64,000 bases of DNA from Wansuia hejianensis (GCF_014337215.1 NZ_CP060635.1:2555501-2619500); one strand, 5' to 3'. Numbered from the stretch's first letter, positions 1 through 8,572 are shown. Numbers and translations: made by a program. The notes: a model not told the origin generated them from the letters alone.

Positions 1-638
1 AACGTTCCGTTTTGGAATCTCCTGTTTTCTTCCTGTTCCAGTTCTGACATTTTAAACGGTTTCCCTGACATATATTTCTCTAATAGTTCATCGTTTCCCA
101 TAATTACCGCATCCCACTGTTCCATATCGTCATTGTCCGTTACATTTATATGGGGATGCTGCCCAACCTTTTGCTTCACTATAATTTCCGAAGAAAGCTT
201 TGCTTTCATTTCTCGATATACCATTGGCAAATCAATCCCCTCTTGGTCAATTTTATTGATGAAAAAAATTGTCGGAATCTTCATTGTCTGTAGTGCATGA
301 AACAGTATACGGGTCTGTGCCTGTATGCCATCCTTTGCAGAAACTAATAATACTGCTCCGTCTAATACGGATAAAGAACGGTATACTTCCGCCAAAAAAT
401 CCATATGGCCTGGCGTATCTATAATGTTGACTTTTACATCCTCCCACTGAAAAGATGTCACTGCTGTCTGGATAGTGATTCCCCTTTGACGCTCCAAATT
501 CATTGTATCTGTCCTTGTTGTGCCTTCATCTACGCTCCCTAGTTCTGCAATTGCACCACTGGTATACAATAAACTTTCCGTTAATGTTGTCTTTCCTGCG
601 TCAACGTGAGCCAGAATGCCTAAGTTAATTATTTTCAT
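1..638 (-). CDS. tet(O)-like: Tetracycline-resistance ribosomal protection protein, tet(O)/tet(32)/mosaic type, 5' part only
   Basis: A translational GTPase of the EF-G-like family that releases tetracycline from the ribosome. I translated it from the reverse complement: the reading starts at the ATG at 636-638 (MKIINLGILAHVDAGKTT), downstream of AGGAGG, and stays open to the window edge, giving 212 codons of about 639. The P-loop AHVDAGKT, the switch region RQRGITIQ, the G3 motif DTPGHMDF and the G4 motif NKID are all present. The residues match what I recall of Tet(O)/Tet(32) N-termini more closely than Tet(W) or Tet(M). These genes recombine into mosaics, and the C-terminal two thirds lie outside the window, so the allele cannot be named. 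A canonical promoter, leader peptide and attenuator precede it. It is more AT-rich than its neighbours, consistent with acquisition. Confidence 0.95.
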   Translation of the reverse strand, partial: MKIINLGILAHVDAGKTTLTESLLYTSGAIAELGSVDEGTTRTDTMNLERQRGITIQTAVTSFQWEDVKVNIIDTPGHMDFLAEVYRSLSVLDGAVLLVSAKDGIQAQTRILFHALQTMKIPTIFFINKIDQEGIDLPMVYREMKAKLSSEIIVKQKVGQHPHINVTDNDDMEQWDAVIMGNDELLEKYMSGKPFKMSELEQEENRRFQNGT

Positions 639-680
639 GTGATTTTCCTCCTATCAACACCCAAAAAAGGGCATAAAAAT

Positions 681-710
681 ACCCAGTGATAAATACTCCT
701 ATCACTGGGT
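681..710 (-). terminator. Attenuator hairpin of the tet leader
   Basis: ACCCAGTGATA (681-691) and TATCACTGGGT (700-710) form a perfect 11-bp stem with an 8-nt loop. On the minus strand an ATTTTT tract follows, then the tet ribosome site. This is the layout of the transcription-attenuation terminator upstream of tet(M)/tet(O)/tet(W)-type genes. Confidence 0.85.
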
Positions 711-862
711 AAATAACTCCAATAGCCCCAAAACACTTATATGTTTTCGGGCATATAAAATTACATGATAAAAGTATTCTTAAACTGGGTACAAAAAACT
801 AAGCCCCATATTAAAAGTGAAACGAGACTGCTACTTTTTGTTCCCACTATCAAATTGACAGT

Positions 863-886
863 TTATTTAAGAATACCTTGCCGCAT
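863..886 (-). CDS. Tet leader peptide MRQGILK
   Basis: A seven-codon reading frame, ATG to TAA, directly downstream of AAGGAG and the tet promoter. Its codons (minus strand GTATTCTTAAA) are complementary to a second segment at 772-786, so ribosome movement on the leader can change the folding of the RNA ahead of the hairpin at 681-710. The role follows from the known attenuation of ribosomal-protection tet genes. Expression was not tested here. Confidence 0.75.
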   Translation of the reverse strand: MRQGILK

Positions 887-918
887 ATTTATTAACTCCT
901 TGTATAATACTGAATCTA

Positions 919-947
919 ATTATATTCCTTAACCCTTTATTTGTCAA
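919..947 (-). promoter_or_regulatory. Promoter of the tet gene
   Basis: Perfect consensus on the minus strand: TTGACA (942-947), 17-bp spacer, TATAAT (919-924). It lies 33 bp ahead of the leader peptide. Confidence 0.9.
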
Positions 948-972
948 GCTGACAAACTAAAGCAGAAAAAGC

Positions 973-991
973 GGCAGGATTTCCCCCTGCC
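973..991 (-). terminator. Terminator after tnpV
   Basis: GGCAGG/CCTGCC stem followed on the minus strand by GCTTTTTC, 14 bp past the tnpV stop. It separates tnpV from the tet promoter. Confidence 0.7.
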
Positions 992-1004
992 ACTAATCAT
1001 CTGT

Positions 1005-1379
1005 TTATGCAAAAATAATTTCCTTTTCCACAATCTCCCTCGCACAAGCCCTTATGTTATTGAGGCATCCTGTCCATTCTAAGGCGTTTTCTGCCTTTAG
1101 CTGTTCCGTTATGCCCTGTGCCTGTTTCATACCCTCTATGAGCCTTTCAAAGCGTTCCTGTGCCTGTCTGTTGATGTCGGCAAGGTAGGCGTTTAGCCTG
1201 CCGCTTGTAAGAAGATTGGTGTATGTAACTTTACGGTACTGTTTTAGATAATCTAAATGCCGTTGCCCCCAGATGCCTATTGCCTGTTCTTCTTCGGCGG
1301 GTACAGTTAAGCACGGTATCAAATAATCCCCTTGCCTTTCGTATTTGCCGCCCAGTTCCTCAAATAATGATTTTGCCAT
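1005..1379 (-). CDS. tnpV: TnpV-type transposon-encoded protein
   Basis: A 124-residue soluble protein that begins MAKSLFEELGGKY and ends in an amphipathic helical region rich in Glu, Gln and Arg. It matches the TnpV family that accompanies tet genes and other cargo in clostridial transposons (Tn4451/Tn5397-like elements and relatives). The molecular function of TnpV is not established. GGAGG lies 8 bp before the ATG. It is followed by a terminator and then the tet promoter on the same strand, so tnpV plus tet form a small cargo module. The recombinase of the element is not in the window and would have to lie to the left. Confidence 0.8.
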   Translation of the reverse strand: MAKSLFEELGGKYERQGDYLIPCLTVPAEEEQAIGIWGQRHLDYLKQYRKVTYTNLLTSGRLNAYLADINRQAQERFERLIEGMKQAQGITEQLKAENALEWTGCLNNIRACAREIVEKEIIFA

Positions 1380-1430
1380 TGTCTGTTACCTCCACATTCT
1401 TTTTTATTTTGAATGTCCGCAAAATCCGTC

Positions 1431-2273
1431 CTACATCTGTGGATCGACCGGTATATTATGCTCTACGCCCGGATAGTCCTTGATCTTTTTTACTTTGGAT
1501 GAAACCGCATGGTACATTCTCTCGGACTGTTCATGGGGCACCAGCTCATCCGCGCCACCCGTCAAAAAGAAAATCGGCTGATCGATGTTATGGCACTGTT
1601 CCAGCGGCTTGTAAAACAGCAGCTCCTGCAGGCTGTCCCAGGCTATGTATTCGCAGGCGTCCGGATCTGTTATCCCTTCCAGTATCTTATCGGCCTTGTC
1701 CTTTGCCGGGAAATGATACATTTCCAGGACATTTTTCATCTGGCTTGTGCCTGTGGCAGCCGCCGCAGACGCCTCTTCATTGACACTTCTGACGAACTGG
1801 CTGAAATCTCCGCCCTGCCAGTCCCAGACGTGCTTCATCCACTCATAGCAGTCACCGATTCCGGACATGGAGACGACCGCCTTAATTCTCTTATCCATCC
1901 CGGCAGTATATACTGCCGTGCAGGCCCCCATGCTGATGCCCGCAACCCCTATTCTCTGTTCATCCACACAGCCCAGCGATATGGCATAATTAATTACATG
2001 TATCAGATCATAGGGCCATTCACTTGCACAGTACAGATAATATTTTCTCGCAGCCTCTTTCCCGCAGCCCCGGAAGTCAAACCTTATAGTCAGAAAGCCT
2101 TCCTGGGCCAACATGTGAGACAGGCCGTCCAAACCGTCGTTCTTGTGGCGGCTGTGGCCGTGGCACAGTATTACGGCCGGGTACTTCTTGCCGCCTGTCA
2201 GCTCCTGGCCCGGACATTCAATAATCAAGCTGCATGAAACGCCATGCGAGTAAAATACTTTATGATATTCCAT
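1431..2273 (-). CDS. Alpha/beta hydrolase (dienelactone-hydrolase-like), probably shortened at its C-terminus
   Basis: A 280-residue alpha/beta hydrolase with an oxyanion-hole HGH (residues 38-40), nucleophile elbow GISMGA with Ser114, acid candidate Asp242 in GGADELVP and His272 in GVEHNIP, so a full triad is visible. It is likely a cytoplasmic esterase or deacylase; the substrate is unknown. The protein stops only eight residues after the catalytic His (VDPQM), where family members normally have a further helix. The stop lies next to the tnpV/tet element, so the end was probably replaced by insertion. It has its own TTGACG-N17-TATAAT promoter and a palindromic operator-like site upstream, which suggests control by the neighbouring LacI-type regulator. 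Activity after the truncation is uncertain. Confidence 0.8.
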   Translation of the reverse strand: MEYHKVFYSHGVSCSLIIECPGQELTGGKKYPAVILCHGHSRHKNDGLDGLSHMLAQEGFLTIRFDFRGCGKEAARKYYLYCASEWPYDLIHVINYAISLGCVDEQRIGVAGISMGACTAVYTAGMDKRIKAVVSMSGIGDCYEWMKHVWDWQGGDFSQFVRSVNEEASAAAATGTSQMKNVLEMYHFPAKDKADKILEGITDPDACEYIAWDSLQELLFYKPLEQCHNIDQPIFFLTGGADELVPHEQSERMYHAVSSKVKKIKDYPGVEHNIPVDPQM

Positions 2274-2343
2274 GATTCCAGATCCACCTCTCTTCTCACT
2301 ATTCCTTCATAATCAGACATACTGTCCGGTGCTTTCATAGTAA

Positions 2344-2372
2344 ATTATAGAGTCCTTGTTTTCTCCCGTCAA
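2344..2372 (-). promoter_or_regulatory. Promoter of the hydrolase
   Basis: Minus strand TTGACG (2367-2372), 17-bp spacer, TATAAT (2344-2349), about 70 bp before the hydrolase ATG. Confidence 0.75.
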
Positions 2373-2391
2373 CATTTTTGAATATCGTTTT

Positions 2392-2407
2392 ATTGAATCG
2401 ATTCAAT
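2392..2407. promoter_or_regulatory. LacI-type operator candidate
   Basis: Perfect 16-bp palindrome ATTGAATCGATTCAAT with a central CG, as in LacI/GalR-family operators. It lies 20 bp upstream of the -35 box of the hydrolase and just beyond the gene for a LacI-type regulator. A role in regulating the hydrolase is inferred. Confidence 0.55.
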
Positions 2408-2420
2408 TATGCAGAATCAC

Positions 2421-2480
2421 AAAATTTCCAAATAACTGATTCGTGCTCCTTACCGGCCGCATCAATTATTTGGAAATTTT
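2421..2480 (-). terminator. Inverted repeat overlapping the stop of the LacI-SBP gene
   Basis: 15-bp perfect arms AAAATTTCCAAATAA (2421-2435) and its complement (2466-2480) with a 30-nt loop. The second arm contains the stop codon of the regulator gene. Position suggests a terminator, but the T-run is poor. Confidence 0.45.
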
Positions 2481-4757
2481 CAATAACTCTGCCTGCAGAT
2501 TTTCCAGTACTTCCCCTATCTCCTGATATCCCGCGGCCTCACCTCCGACTGCCTGTTCCATCAGGGGCCTCAGGTAGGAATAGATGACGTTTTCCACCTC
2601 TTTTTCATTCAGCACTTCTCCCCTGGCGTTCAGCGGAGGTTTCCTGATCCGGGCGCGGTTCAGCTCATACAGAGACATGGTCAGCCACGGATACAGGGTT
2701 ACAAGATCGTAATTCTGGTAGGTCGCCATATTCGGGGACTGCCCTCCCAGGATCGTATGAGGTACGGACAGCTCTGTGCCCGTTATCCATTTTAAAAATT
2801 CAAAGGCGGCCTCCGGCTTCCGGGATCTCCGGTTAATCCCCAGGCTCCAGCCGGCCAGCACAGGCTTGCCCGGTATGTTCGCATAGCTGAACTTATCCAC
2901 GACCTTTGATTTCGTCCGGTCGGTGATCTCTGTCGCATAATTATAATAGCTGCTGATCATCGCCACATCCCCCTCCATGAAATTGTGGAGGGAATCAATA
3001 GGCTTATTAAAAAGTGTGTTGGGGTCTGAAAAGGTAACACTTTCCAACAGGCCGTGCACAGCTTTCCGCATCGCTTTACTGTTGCAGGCTACGGCTCCGT
3101 TCTCATCATACAGATCAGCTTTATACTCCCATAGCCTGGGCATAATCGCGCATATCAGCTCTTCCGGATAGGACAGGGACATGGAATAGCCATACTTCAC
3201 CGGCGAGCCTGGGTTGTACTGCCTGGTAAAAAACTGCGCTATAATATTCAGCTGCCTCCAATTCATCGGGTGCTCCAGCATGAATCCGCACTGATTCTCA
3301 AAACTGTTTTTCACGAAATCATTATTGAACAGGTCATATCTGAAGAACAGCAGCTGTGTGCAGACCATATACGGCAGCGCATACAGCTTCCCTCTGTGCA
3401 TCCCGTAGTGGGTCAGCGAATCGGGAAGAAAATATTCTGTATCCAGCTTCTTCTGCCGGGCCAGCTCATCCAGACACAGCAGATAACCCTGTTCAGCAAA
3501 ATATGAGAGCCAGGGGACATCGAACAGCAGAACGTCAATCCCGCTGTCCTCAACCCTCATGGAGTCCTGAATAAAAGAAAATGCGTGCTCCGGAAGCACC
3601 TTAACGAACTCCACACGGATACCGGTTTTATAATAAAAATCCACCAGCAGGTTCGATATGCCGCTGACCGCATATTTATCATCCAGAATCAACACCCGAA
3701 TGGTATCCACAAATTTAAAATGTGCCTTCCGTATCCCCTTATGCGCCGGCAGTATCAGCCGGTTCACATCTATGGAGTCTTGTATGCGCAGCCGGCGTGT
3801 TTCAAAAAGGGCCGGACTGTGAATGTTATCCAGCAAAAGCTGACATGCCTTCTCTCCCACTTCATAGGAGCTTCTGGATGTCTTCAGGATCTCCCGGTCA
3901 AAATAGAATACATCATGCTGTTCGTCTCCTGTGGCTATGATCTTAATATCATCCGTCAGATCCAGATTATTGATGTGGTAGGCATAGCGTATCCCCTCAG
4001 CCATGCGGTAGGAGGTTGTGATAATAATCTGCGGCACTGTGTCTCCCAGCTGGCACATCTGTATTCCAATCCGGAATCCTGACTCCCGGATCGGCTCTCC
4101 TATGAATATATAGCTGCCGTTAACCGGAAGTCCGGATTCCTGAAACGCATCTCTGTACCCGGCAACCGCGAATTTATTCTCATCAAAGCTTTCCGGACCT
4201 GTCACCAGGGCGATGTCTGGGTATCCGTGATCCAGGTAATGCTTCGTCACATTGTGAATGCTGTTATAGTTATCCAGAAATACCAGGTTACAGTCCGCAT
4301 TCTTCGGGCAGCGTTCTACAAATACATGGGGAATGCCGCTCCGTTCCAGGAGATCAAACAGCTCTGCATTATCCGGATCGCAGGTACACAGGATGATTCC
4401 TGAGACATTCCTGCCGATATAATTCAGAAGCACATCTTTTTCCTTCTGCGGGTTACCGTCCGTCAGCGCGATCTCAATCGAATATTTCGGCCCGTGGACG
4501 TTCATATAGCCCTTGATGCTGCTGACTACCTTTTCAAAATACGGTTCTGAGATATTGGGGAAAACAACCCCCAGGACATAGCTTTTCTTGCGGCGGAGTT
4601 CTCTTCCCGAATTGTGGACCACATAATTCAGACTGTGAATCGCCTTCCGTATCCTGCCGGCGGTCTCTTCGCTGACATTTATTTTTTTATTCAGATAGTT
4701 TGAAACAGTTCCAACTGAAACGCCCGCTTCAGCCGCAACATCTCTTATGGTCGCCAT
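2466..4757 (-). CDS. LacI-family regulator fused to an ABC-type extracellular solute-binding domain
   Basis: A 763-residue protein in three parts. Residues 1-46 are a LacI helix-turn-helix (TIRDVAAEAGVSVGTVSNYL). About 60-340 form a LacI/periplasmic-binding sensor domain. About 345-763 resemble a family-1 extracellular sugar-binding protein (LPYMVCTQLLFFRYDLF, WSLGINRRSRKPEAAFEFLKW). No signal peptide or membrane segment is seen, so the binding domain is cytoplasmic and must act as a second ligand sensor. Normal LacI proteins have about 330-350 residues. It has its own TTGTCC-N17-TATAAT promoter and is convergent with no other gene. The next gene downstream, the hydrolase, has a LacI-like palindrome upstream and is the likeliest target. 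GGGAG lies 6 bp before the ATG. Confidence 0.85.
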   Translation of the reverse strand: MATIRDVAAEAGVSVGTVSNYLNKKINVSEETAGRIRKAIHSLNYVVHNSGRELRRKKSYVLGVVFPNISEPYFEKVVSSIKGYMNVHGPKYSIEIALTDGNPQKEKDVLLNYIGRNVSGIILCTCDPDNAELFDLLERSGIPHVFVERCPKNADCNLVFLDNYNSIHNVTKHYLDHGYPDIALVTGPESFDENKFAVAGYRDAFQESGLPVNGSYIFIGEPIRESGFRIGIQMCQLGDTVPQIIITTSYRMAEGIRYAYHINNLDLTDDIKIIATGDEQHDVFYFDREILKTSRSSYEVGEKACQLLLDNIHSPALFETRRLRIQDSIDVNRLILPAHKGIRKAHFKFVDTIRVLILDDKYAVSGISNLLVDFYYKTGIRVEFVKVLPEHAFSFIQDSMRVEDSGIDVLLFDVPWLSYFAEQGYLLCLDELARQKKLDTEYFLPDSLTHYGMHRGKLYALPYMVCTQLLFFRYDLFNNDFVKNSFENQCGFMLEHPMNWRQLNIIAQFFTRQYNPGSPVKYGYSMSLSYPEELICAIMPRLWEYKADLYDENGAVACNSKAMRKAVHGLLESVTFSDPNTLFNKPIDSLHNFMEGDVAMISSYYNYATEITDRTKSKVVDKFSYANIPGKPVLAGWSLGINRRSRKPEAAFEFLKWITGTELSVPHTILGGQSPNMATYQNYDLVTLYPWLTMSLYELNRARIRKPPLNARGEVLNEKEVENVIYSYLRPLMEQAVGGEAAGYQEIGEVLENLQAELLKISK

Positions 4758-4803
4758 GGGCTGCTCCCTGCTTTCAGAATTTCCAGTATCTGGATCAAAA
4801 CTT

Positions 4804-4832
4804 ATTATACATTTCTTTCACTGCCAGGACAA
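4804..4832 (-). promoter_or_regulatory. Promoter of the LacI-SBP regulator
   Basis: Minus strand TTGTCC (4827-4832), 17-bp spacer, TATAAT (4804-4809), directly after the stop of the ABC exporter gene. Confidence 0.7.
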
Positions 4833-4835
4833 TCC

Positions 4836-7800
4836 CTAATCGGTCCGCAGCGCCGCCACCGGATCACTTTTTGCCGCTTTACCCGAAGGAATCAGTCCGC
4901 CCAGAAGGGTCAGCGCCACACTGAGCAGGATCAGTACCAGGGCGTAAGCCGCCGGAAGCACGGCATTCAGGTCTGGTATTCCCGACAGATGATGGATCAG
5001 CAGGTTCGCAGGTATCAGAAGCAGCAGCGTAATAACTATGCCGATCAGGCCTGCACACAGTCCTATGATACAGGTTTCCGCGTTAAACACCTGGGAAATA
5101 TTCTTTTTGGAAGCCCCGATGGCCCTGAGTATTCCGATTTCTTTTTTTCTTTCCAGCACGCTGATATACGTGATCACTCCGATCATGATGGAAGACACCA
5201 CAAGGGATATGGCGACAAAAGCAATCAGCACATAGCTGACAATATTGACAATGTCCGTCACGGAAGACATCATCGTGCCCACTGTATCTGTGTACGCGAT
5301 CATCTTCTCTTCCCTGCCCTCGCTCTCCATCCGGCTGTTATAGCCGTCCAGCGCAGCCACGGCCTGCTCTTTGCTCTCGAAATCCTTCGGATAGATATTA
5401 ACGCCGCTGGGATTATCAAAATCCGCGTACCCCAGCTTTTTCAGATTGCCTTCGCAGGAAGCGCTTTCAGCCGCTCCCAGAGACATTAGCAGTTCGGTCA
5501 GCTCCCCGCCGTCCATATTCACTTTTACCGCATTTGCCAGCGCGCCAGGTTCAATATTCATGGCATTCCCCAGCTCTTCGCCCAGCTGGCTGACGTTCTG
5601 TGAGATCTGGCTCTTGATTGCCTCGCCCAACTGGCCAGATATCTGCTGCACAGCCTGGGTAATCTGACTCCCTATGGCCTGAGAGATGGATTCTGTCAAT
5701 GTGGCAAAAGTTTCCTGCATGTAACTCTGTACGGAGGAGGCAATCTGCCCTTCCAACCCGCCGGCATCCACCATGCCGCCGATTCCTGCCGCCAGCTTCT
5801 GCTTAGCGTCATCCGTGCCCAGATACTCCAGGAAGTAATCTCCCATTTTGGCCGGATCAGGCAGTCCGTTGGCCGCCGCATAACTCTGATAACCGGCCGC
5901 CAAATCCGCCGCCAGCGCCTCCAGCTGTTCCTGCGTGATTTCCAGATCACCGCTGAACTGAAGGTTTTCTGACGCCCATTTCTCTAACACAGACTGCGCC
6001 TGGGGCGTCTGAAGATACTCTATGAGATATTCGTCAAAACGGTCAGGATCCGTATATCCGTTGGCCGCCGCATATTCCTGGTATCCCGCCATGACCCGGC
6101 GGACCAGCTCCTGCAGCTGTTCCGGTGAAACCTCCATGCTCCCCCCGGACTGGATGATCTCCTTCATATGGCCGGCCAGCGTCTCCCGGGCCTCCGGTGT
6201 CTGCAGATAAGCCAGAAAATATTCTCCCAGGCCAGTATAATCCGCACCGGGATTCCCTGCCGCAAACTCCTGATAGCCGGAAAGCAATTCCCCTGCCAGC
6301 TGTCTGACTGCATCAGGCGAAGCGGTGATATCCAGCTGCCCCATAAGGTCTTCCAGGCTGATCGGGGGCATTTCCGGGAGCTCCAGCTGAACCGCACTCA
6401 GATCAGCCATCCCCGACAGATCCAGGGAATTCCCATCCAGGCTGAGTGAACCTGACAGATCGAAAGAGTCCGCCAGACTGCTCTCCAGCCCGTCCCCATT
6501 GAACCCAAAGGCATTCTCAAGCGCCCCCGCGTCTATCGTGAACAGGGAACTCAGGTCAAAACCACTCTCTGTGCTTTCTTCGCCAAAGGGTTCGTTCGTG
6601 AACACATTGACCGACTCATTTTCCAGCTGCCGGCGGACGATTTCGCTCTCTCCTGCCTGCTCCGCCACATGCTTCGCCAGCGCCGCCGGATAACAGATCC
6701 CCGTGTTCAACACGCCGCCGCTTATGTCTGCATCCTTCGGCTGTACCACGCCCACGATTTTAATATCCTCGCCGCCGGCTACCAGCTCACTCATATAAGC
6801 GGCGTCATTGGTCTTATCCTTCCAGATCTCATACTGGCTGTCATACTCATAATAATCGGCGCTGTTCACCAGCTTAAAGGTGATTCCCAGGAAATCCCCA
6901 TAGGCGTATGAGCCAGAATCCGCAGGCGTTTCCACATTTTCCCCATCAATGAATTGCTGCACCATCCGGTCAAGCTCCAGCGTATCTCTCAGCCCCAGCG
7001 TATACAGCAGGAAGTCACTGATTCCCCCTCTGGAGGTAAGTACCAGCACACATTCGTCGTAATTCTCCGGCCAGCGCCCCGCTTTGACGTCATACCTGCC
7101 TTCGTACAGGCCCGCCTCTTCCGGCATCTGATAAAATACATTTGTACTCATCATGGAGGACATCAGGCTGTTGGAGCTGGATGATGCGCCCAGACCCAGC
7201 GCGTCAAAGGATACATCCGGGTTAACCTGGCGGATTTCTTCCCCGTTCTGCCTGTAAAGCTGGGGAACCACATCATAAATATATTCAATGGAATTCACAT
7301 ACTGCCTGATCCCGCTCCCCTCTCCGTCCAGGTACTGCTTCAACGCTGCCAGATCATTAGAATCCTGGGCGGAAAACAGATCCGTTATCATCTGAATCAC
7401 ATTGACTTCACCTGACCCCTCATCCCTGTCCCCGCCCCTGCCGGCGGACATCATGGACATCAGGTTGAAGCTGGCGCTCTGAATCTGCAGCGGATATTCG
7501 GAGAGCATTTTCTCTTCCACTGTTTTAATATAGCCGTTCACACCGGTAGATAACGACAGGATCAGCGCGATACCGATGATTCCGATAGAACCTGCAAATG
7601 AAGTCAGCAGGGTCCTGGTTTTTTTAGTCCTGAGATTGTTGAAGCTCAGGGAAAGCGCCGTAAGGAAAGACATGGAAGCCTTGCCCAGGCGCCTGTGGAT
7701 AGGCTCCTCCGGCAGCCCTTCATCCGGCGCATACACATCAGAATCCGATTGGATCTTACCGTCGCGCAGCCTGACAACACGGGTGGCATAGGCGTCCGCC

Positions 7801-8405
7801 AGCTCCGGATTGTGGGTAACCATCACCACCAGCCGGTCCTTGGCCACCTCTCTTAAAAGCTCCATAACCTGAATGCTCGTATCGCTGTCCAGCGCCCCGG
7901 TAGGCTCATCCGCCAGCAGAATGTCCGGGTCATTAACCAGTGCCCTGGCAATCGCCACTCTCTGCATCTGCCCGCCCGAAAGCTGGTTCGGCCGCTTATC
8001 TATCTGATCTCCCAGCCCCACCTTCTCCAGGGCCTTCCTGGCACGCTGCCGGCGCTCCGGCCGTCCGATGCCCGATATGGTGAGCGCCAGCTCCACATTA
8101 GCCAGAACCGACTGATGGGGGATCAGATTATAACTCTGGAACACAAAACCAATCGTATGATTCCGGTAAGCATCCCAGTCTCTGTCCTTATATTTTTTCG
8201 TAGAGACGCCGTTAATCATCAGGTCACCGCTGTCATAGCGGTCGAGACCTCCGATAATATTCAAAAGCGTCGTCTTTCCGGAACCACTGGGACCCAGGAT
8301 TGCAACAAACTCGTTGTCCCTGAGATTCAGGCTCACATCGTCCAGTGCTTTTTGTATAAGTTTTCCTGTCTGATATCTTTTGCAAATGTGTTGAATCTGA
8401 AGCAT
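4836..8405 (-). CDS. MacB/LolCD-like ABC exporter, ATPase fused to FtsX-type permease, with internal repeats
   Basis: 1189 residues. The N-terminal ATPase has Walker A GPSGSGKT (38-45), LSGGQ (142-146) and Walker B LLADEPTG with its catalytic Glu (163-170). Then come one membrane segment (SIGIIGIALILSLSTG), a very large extracytoplasmic domain of some 700 residues, and a C-terminal FtsX module with three membrane segments and the coupling motif LERKKEIGILRAIG. This is the MacB topology; such pumps move peptides, lipids or drugs by mechanotransmission. The extracytoplasmic part contains three tandem repeats of about 60 residues (motif GYQ-Y-AAANG-DP-EYL-YL-TP-A) and a Gln/Ser-rich helical stretch. 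I chose the ATG at 8403-8405 because AGAGGAG precedes it and LQIQHICKRY is the normal family start; an ATG 54 bases upstream is possible. Substrate unknown. Confidence 0.9.
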   Translation of the reverse strand: MLQIQHICKRYQTGKLIQKALDDVSLNLRDNEFVAILGPSGSGKTTLLNIIGGLDRYDSGDLMINGVSTKKYKDRDWDAYRNHTIGFVFQSYNLIPHQSVLANVELALTISGIGRPERRQRARKALEKVGLGDQIDKRPNQLSGGQMQRVAIARALVNDPDILLADEPTGALDSDTSIQVMELLREVAKDRLVVMVTHNPELADAYATRVVRLRDGKIQSDSDVYAPDEGLPEEPIHRRLGKASMSFLTALSLSFNNLRTKKTRTLLTSFAGSIGIIGIALILSLSTGVNGYIKTVEEKMLSEYPLQIQSASFNLMSMMSAGRGGDRDEGSGEVNVIQMITDLFSAQDSNDLAALKQYLDGEGSGIRQYVNSIEYIYDVVPQLYRQNGEEIRQVNPDVSFDALGLGASSSSNSLMSSMMSTNVFYQMPEEAGLYEGRYDVKAGRWPENYDECVLVLTSRGGISDFLLYTLGLRDTLELDRMVQQFIDGENVETPADSGSYAYGDFLGITFKLVNSADYYEYDSQYEIWKDKTNDAAYMSELVAGGEDIKIVGVVQPKDADISGGVLNTGICYPAALAKHVAEQAGESEIVRRQLENESVNVFTNEPFGEESTESGFDLSSLFTIDAGALENAFGFNGDGLESSLADSFDLSGSLSLDGNSLDLSGMADLSAVQLELPEMPPISLEDLMGQLDITASPDAVRQLAGELLSGYQEFAAGNPGADYTGLGEYFLAYLQTPEARETLAGHMKEIIQSGGSMEVSPEQLQELVRRVMAGYQEYAAANGYTDPDRFDEYLIEYLQTPQAQSVLEKWASENLQFSGDLEITQEQLEALAADLAAGYQSYAAANGLPDPAKMGDYFLEYLGTDDAKQKLAAGIGGMVDAGGLEGQIASSVQSYMQETFATLTESISQAIGSQITQAVQQISGQLGEAIKSQISQNVSQLGEELGNAMNIEPGALANAVKVNMDGGELTELLMSLGAAESASCEGNLKKLGYADFDNPSGVNIYPKDFESKEQAVAALDGYNSRMESEGREEKMIAYTDTVGTMMSSVTDIVNIVSYVLIAFVAISLVVSSIMIGVITYISVLERKKEIGILRAIGASKKNISQVFNAETCIIGLCAGLIGIVITLLLLIPANLLIHHLSGIPDLNAVLPAAYALVLILLSVALTLLGGLIPSGKAAKSDPVAALRTD
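5790..6335 (-). repeat. Three tandem protein repeats inside the ABC exporter
   Basis: Three consecutive copies of a unit of about 60 residues. Shared positions include LLSGYQEFAAGNP / VMAGYQEYAAANGYTDP / LAAGYQSYAAANGLPDP, each followed by EYF-AYLQTPEA-like helices. The copies are diverged but plainly paralogous. Confidence 0.8.
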
Positions 8406-8476
8406 ATCTCCTCTTTCCTGCACAGCCTGGCTGCTTATGATACACCTCTCCCGCCTCAATCTAATGATTAGCCTTC

Positions 8477-8505
8477 ATTTTATCATGCCGCCCCGAAATG
8501 CACAA
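8477..8505 (-). promoter_or_regulatory. Promoter candidate of the ABC exporter
   Basis: Minus strand TTGTGC (8500-8505), 17-bp spacer, TAAAAT (8477-8482), 72 bp before the chosen start. Confidence 0.5.
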
Positions 8506-8572
8506 CAGCCAACTCATTCCTGTTTATTTACTTTACATACCCAAACTGCTCAGTCCCATTTATAACGAAAAA

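Noticed and set aside
1509..2237. A 242-codon plus-strand open frame
   Set aside because: It lies antisense to the alpha/beta hydrolase with its intact catalytic triad, promoter and ribosome site.
5790..6335. A CRISPR array or DNA satellite
   Set aside because: The repetition is at protein level within an open frame, the units are diverged and there are no spacers; no CRISPR array was seen anywhere in the window.
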